Assembly: GCA_022592445.1 (NCBI GenBank)
Contig: JABYQR010000166.1
Coordinates: forward strand, 32,759-96,758
Direction of reading: 5' to 3'
From: Cytidiella melzeri
Taxonomy: Eukaryota; Basidiomycota; Agaricomycetes; Polyporales; Irpicaceae
DNA length: 64,000 bases
Shown: positions 58,355 to 64,000 of the stretch, in pieces
Position numbering within the stretch: position 1 is the first letter of the stretch
How the letters are laid out: every line of letters starts with the position of its first letter
Notes under the pieces: model-generated
What the model saw: only the letters and a program-made list of their open reading frames with translations
Databases searched by the model: none
What the model was told of the DNA's origin: nothing
Program-made: the position numbers and the translations under genes

Positions 58355-60376
58355 CTACTCAAAGTGTACCTCAACATCAGCATCGTCCTCCTCGAGGTTG
58401 CCTTCATGACTCGCACTAGAGGCACGCAACGGGCTAGGCGTTGCCTTTGCCCCTGCAGCCTTGCGGTTCGCCAGCGACCTCGACACGTCCCGACGCTTGA
58501 GAACCATGTTTGCCACAAGCTGCGGCACGCTCCTCATCGAGCTTCTCCCCTGAAACACAGCTCTCTCCAAGTCCATCTTCAAATCCAAAATCGCGCCAAT
58601 CTCCCTCAACCGGTGCTTCTCTCTCTTCCTCGCCCGCCTCGCCTCCGTGCGCATCTCACTCGCCGTACGCAACTCCTGTCGCCGAGTATACATCACCATC
58701 GGGTCCGAAACCACCTTTGACGGATCCAGTAGCGCCGAAATGTCCTTCACACGACGATCGAGCGCATTTTCTCGCTCTCGCGCCGCAGCCTCCGCTTGTT
58801 GCACCGAATCGTAGTACGCCCGAAGCAGCTGATACTCATCCTCCGGTAGTCCAGACGACGCGATGTCGACTTGGCCTTCGAGGATCTGAAGCTCGTAGTC
58901 GGACGGGGATGGAGATCGAGCAAACGGTGGATCGACACCGGAGGGCTCAACGAACAGGCCCAGCCCGTCGCTTGGAGCTGGAGGGCCTAGCAAGGCTGGA
59001 GAGATCGTGCCATCGGACGGGACCTCAAACATCTCATCCGAGGCGTCTGGTACTAGCTGCATAAGTGGCGAGTGGGGAGATGACGGCGCAGACGGAATAT
59101 CGTCCATCTCGAGGTCAGGCAATTCATGCACAGGCGAAAACCCAAACGACGTTCCATCGAACAAGTCAGGGAGTTCAGAGCCGTGAGAGTCGCCATCGAA
59201 CAAAGGGTCATCAGTGTCCATCGCGCCATCGTCTTCGCCCAATCCTGATTCAAACCCGTGCAGAGGCAGGAGTAACGATTCTGGCTGTGGCGACGATAAA
59301 GGATCTACATCCATCGGGCGACTCGACTCCCACAGCGGCTCCAACTCTGGCATGGGCCTGAGCAAAGTCGTGCGAGCGCGTGCAGGCTGGTGAAAACTAG
59401 AACCTTTGGAGGCCATGAAGGTAAAGTCCTCGAGCCCAGCCGAGTCGAGAGACAAACCCCTTGGCTTCAGTGGCGCGCTACTACTCGGGAGTATGCTGTC
59501 TAAGCCGGTAGAGTCTTGAAACTGCACCATATCGTTCTCCCAAGGGTCACGCTGGTGCTCATCGCTGTGGGCAGGAGCGTAAGACCGGAAGATATCGGCT
59601 GGAGTGGGCCATGTGGTCATGGGCAGCTCTGGAGAGAGAAGCTCGAGAGGCGAGAGGCGAGTGCCGTCGCCGAGCTCGGAGTCTACGAAACCAGCGGCGT
59701 GTACGTCCAATACATCGCTGTCAGAGCCTTGCCAGCAACGCTGGCGTTTGCAGGAAGCGGAGAGTTCATCTTCGTGGCCATCGGGACACGAGCGAGCACC
59801 CAAAGGCGAAGTGGCGAGATCTGTCTCCGTCGCGTGGGATGACAAAGGAGAGAGATGGAAGGAAGCGAGGGAGGACGATGTATTGGATAAGGAGCACTCG
59901 CACACGCGAGGCAGAGACCGTTGTACAAGCTCTGGTGTGTCGAGTGGAGGAGAGGGCGGTTGGGGACGATAGAACGAGCCATGTGTAGTCACAAGTCTAC
60001 CGGTAGGCGACGGAGGTGAGTGGTCCGGGCAAGAGTCTGAGTGCATCAAATCTTGCATGCAATCGCAGGGGAGCGGGATCAGAGGCGTATCTGCGCTGGA
60101 CGGGGAAGAATATATATCTGCTATAAACAGCTTTGGGGTTTGTTTGGGTGAGTTGTGTTGCTTGTGGGCAGAGTGAAAGAACGGTAGCAAAGGTTGTGAA
60201 AAATGTGGCTCTGAGAGCTGGGTACAAGAGTGAGAAGTGCAACACCAAGTGTCCAAGTGATCGCGGTGGTGTGAGTGGTGCGAAAGCAGAGATGCGGCCG
60301 TACAGTCTGCGGAGGGTACCTCGTCTATAAAATGGCGACTATGATGGTTGGTGTTGGCAGCCATATATGCCTCCAT
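58355..60376 (-). CDS. Long acidic hypothetical protein with C-terminal coiled coil
   Basis: Single open frame of 673 codons from ATG 60376 (a non-ATG extension reaches 60460). Not recognised. The N-terminal two thirds are rich in Ser, Pro, Asp and His and look disordered, with acidic patches (DTDDPLFDGDSHG; LPDLEMDDIPSAP). The C-terminal 170 residues are helical and charged (LPEDEYQLLRAYYDSVQQAE; RRARKREKHRLREIGAILDL) and likely form a coiled coil. The acidic plus basic-helical layout resembles a transcriptional regulator, but no DNA-binding domain is evident. Confidence 0.68.
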   Translation of the reverse strand: MEAYMAANTNHHSRHFIDEVPSADCTAASLLSHHSHHRDHLDTWCCTSHSCTQLSEPHFSQPLLPFFHSAHKQHNSPKQTPKLFIADIYSSPSSADTPLIPLPCDCMQDLMHSDSCPDHSPPSPTGRLVTTHGSFYRPQPPSPPLDTPELVQRSLPRVCECSLSNTSSSLASFHLSPLSSHATETDLATSPLGARSCPDGHEDELSASCKRQRCWQGSDSDVLDVHAAGFVDSELGDGTRLSPLELLSPELPMTTWPTPADIFRSYAPAHSDEHQRDPWENDMVQFQDSTGLDSILPSSSAPLKPRGLSLDSAGLEDFTFMASKGSSFHQPARARTTLLRPMPELEPLWESSRPMDVDPLSSPQPESLLLPLHGFESGLGEDDGAMDTDDPLFDGDSHGSELPDLFDGTSFGFSPVHELPDLEMDDIPSAPSSPHSPLMQLVPDASDEMFEVPSDGTISPALLGPPAPSDGLGLFVEPSGVDPPFARSPSPSDYELQILEGQVDIASSGLPEDEYQLLRAYYDSVQQAEAAARERENALDRRVKDISALLDPSKVVSDPMVMYTRRQELRTASEMRTEARRARKREKHRLREIGAILDLKMDLERAVFQGRSSMRSVPQLVANMVLKRRDVSRSLANRKAAGAKATPSPLRASSASHEGNLEEDDADVEVHFE

Positions 60377-61659
60377 TCTCTCGTCGAGGGCCAGAACCAG
60401 CACTGGAGAGGGCGGGCGGATGGGGCAAAGTTGGTTGAGACGGACATGGGGAAGGGACAAAAAGGAGAGTGCTCACAGCAATCCGAGTTGTGCGTGCCTC
60501 GTTATTAGAGAAACATAGGCCAAAAGCAAAGAAAATGAGAATCAAGAGCAATCGTGAGCGTAGATGAGAGTACTGTGGTCAACGCTGGGAGTATCTGGCC
60601 TCCACCGTCGCAAGCAGGAGTATGAGTAGACATGAGGAGGTCGCCTCGTGCACGGACTCCGGACACCCCTCACCGACGCTCTCGTGCACCATGTCGCGAT
60701 AATATTTGCTGCGCAAGTATTTGACTGTTTGTCATTCACTCGCTCTGTGCGTGATATCCTCAGGCTCATACACTAGTTTTTACGAGACCATCGAGGCTGC
60801 AAAGACCGGCCGCTGCGCACAAGAGTAGTTCGGGTCTCCGTGCGTCTATCAGTGCGCGTTGACATCTGCCAGGCCGCTAAGGAAAGGTCGAAAAGGGACT
60901 TTAGCCAACACGTTCTGCAGAACATCAGAACTTGAACACTGCCTCCATGTTGTAACCCACCCATGCACCTGCCTCGTGGCCACCCCGATGCACGAACAAA
61001 GGCTATTACGCCCGCTACTTACTGCCAATGGACACACTCGTCTATAGCTGGCTAGACAAAGCTACTCAGTCTTCTCTAGACACATTTGGGATCGATCCGA
61101 GTTGCAGCAGCCACAGACAGTGACAGTAAGTACTTGCCCCGCTCTAGCACCCTTGCAGTCCACACACCGCCAGATGTGCGTGTGTCCGCTCCTCCACAAC
61201 GTGTTTGCTTCAAAGGTTAGCGCAAGCCCTTGACGTTCGTATTCTCCGAGTCTCCTGCATCAATACTAACGTTTAAAGCTCAGGGCCTCCCCGCCTCGTG
61301 CCCCCCTTCGGACATATTAACCCCTTCACTCCGGTCTTTCAAATCGCACGAATGACAGTCTTCTCCGTTCAGACTGTATACCCACCTCAGTAAACACGTT
61401 TCGGTTACACACGGCATGTGCGAGGTAGAATTTCGACAGTGTAGTTGGTGGGAAAAGGTATCAATGATGGGAGGTAAGGGGGGACGGAAGATGGATGAGC
61501 ACAGATACAAACAAACAAAACAGCTCGAGAGCGCACTGCTACTACAACTATCGTCTACACTGAAAAACACAATTGATACACACACACAGAGAGACAACGT
61601 CAGAACAAAGACAAGAGGTGGACGCGACCCGCCACTGCTCGCAAATTTACTTCTCCGTC
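60377..61659. other. Intergenic, no gene seen
   Basis: 1.28 kb between the coiled-coil gene's start and the SRPK gene's end. Open frames are short and domain-free. Confidence 0.5.

Positions 61660-64000
<2,341 letters not shown>

Noticed and set aside
58364..59988. Plus-strand open frames up to 184 aa
   Set aside because: Antisense shadows of the 673-codon coding frame.

Overview
The window is eukaryotic nuclear DNA, most likely from an agaricomycete basidiomycete fungus. The evidence is many spliceable introns of about 50-80 bp with GT/AG (twice GC/AG) borders, a DUF6589-type protein, a FunK1-type protein kinase, a Skn7 hybrid regulator, and DDE-1, Harbinger and copia elements of the kinds common in these genomes. 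I cannot name the species. Exon borders below were read by eye; for most multi-exon genes I checked that the summed exon lengths are a multiple of three.

The left third (1-24.8 kb) is a transposon-rich, decayed region. It holds a DUF6589 pseudogene (1-2675), a satellite-like array of about 143 bp units (3701-4680), a truncated pogo/DDE-1 transposase (5596-6621) and a frameshifted gag-like gene (6915-8326). Next comes a dense nest of LTR elements: a 547 bp LTR with an initiator-tRNA primer site (9107-9666), a 5'-truncated dead copia polyprotein on the + strand (9667-13243), a solo LTR with a 5 bp target duplication (13272-13818), and a nearly complete copia element on the - strand (13841-19103). 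Beyond it a FunK1-type kinase gene (19329-24757) is split by a 2.7 kb Harbinger element with 300 bp inverted repeats. The Harbinger transposase itself looks intact.

The middle (25-34.4 kb) is conserved housekeeping DNA: SKN7 (HSF DNA-binding domain plus receiver domain), a glycerol-dehydrogenase-like iron alcohol dehydrogenase, an Asterix/UPF0139 homologue, and MPC2 of the mitochondrial pyruvate carrier. The last two are divergently transcribed from 248 bp.

The right part (34.8-57.5 kb) is built around four related Ser/Thr kinase genes on the - strand with the same exon plan. One has lost the catalytic Asp and is probably a pseudokinase. Two sit in duplicated blocks of about 3.1-3.3 kb that flank an F-box gene. 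Interspersed are a small secreted Cys-rich protein, an unknown nuclear-looking protein, a C2-domain protein and a 12-exon MFS transporter. The right end holds a long unknown coiled-coil protein (58355-60376) and the 3' part of an SRPK/Sky1-type splicing kinase that runs off the edge at 64000.

No bacterial, CRISPR, rRNA or convincing tRNA features were seen. No new multi-gene system was demonstrated. The most original signals are the Gcn4/AP-1-site LTR family and its possible non-autonomous gag element, the clean Harbinger insertion, and the duplicated kinase/pseudokinase family.
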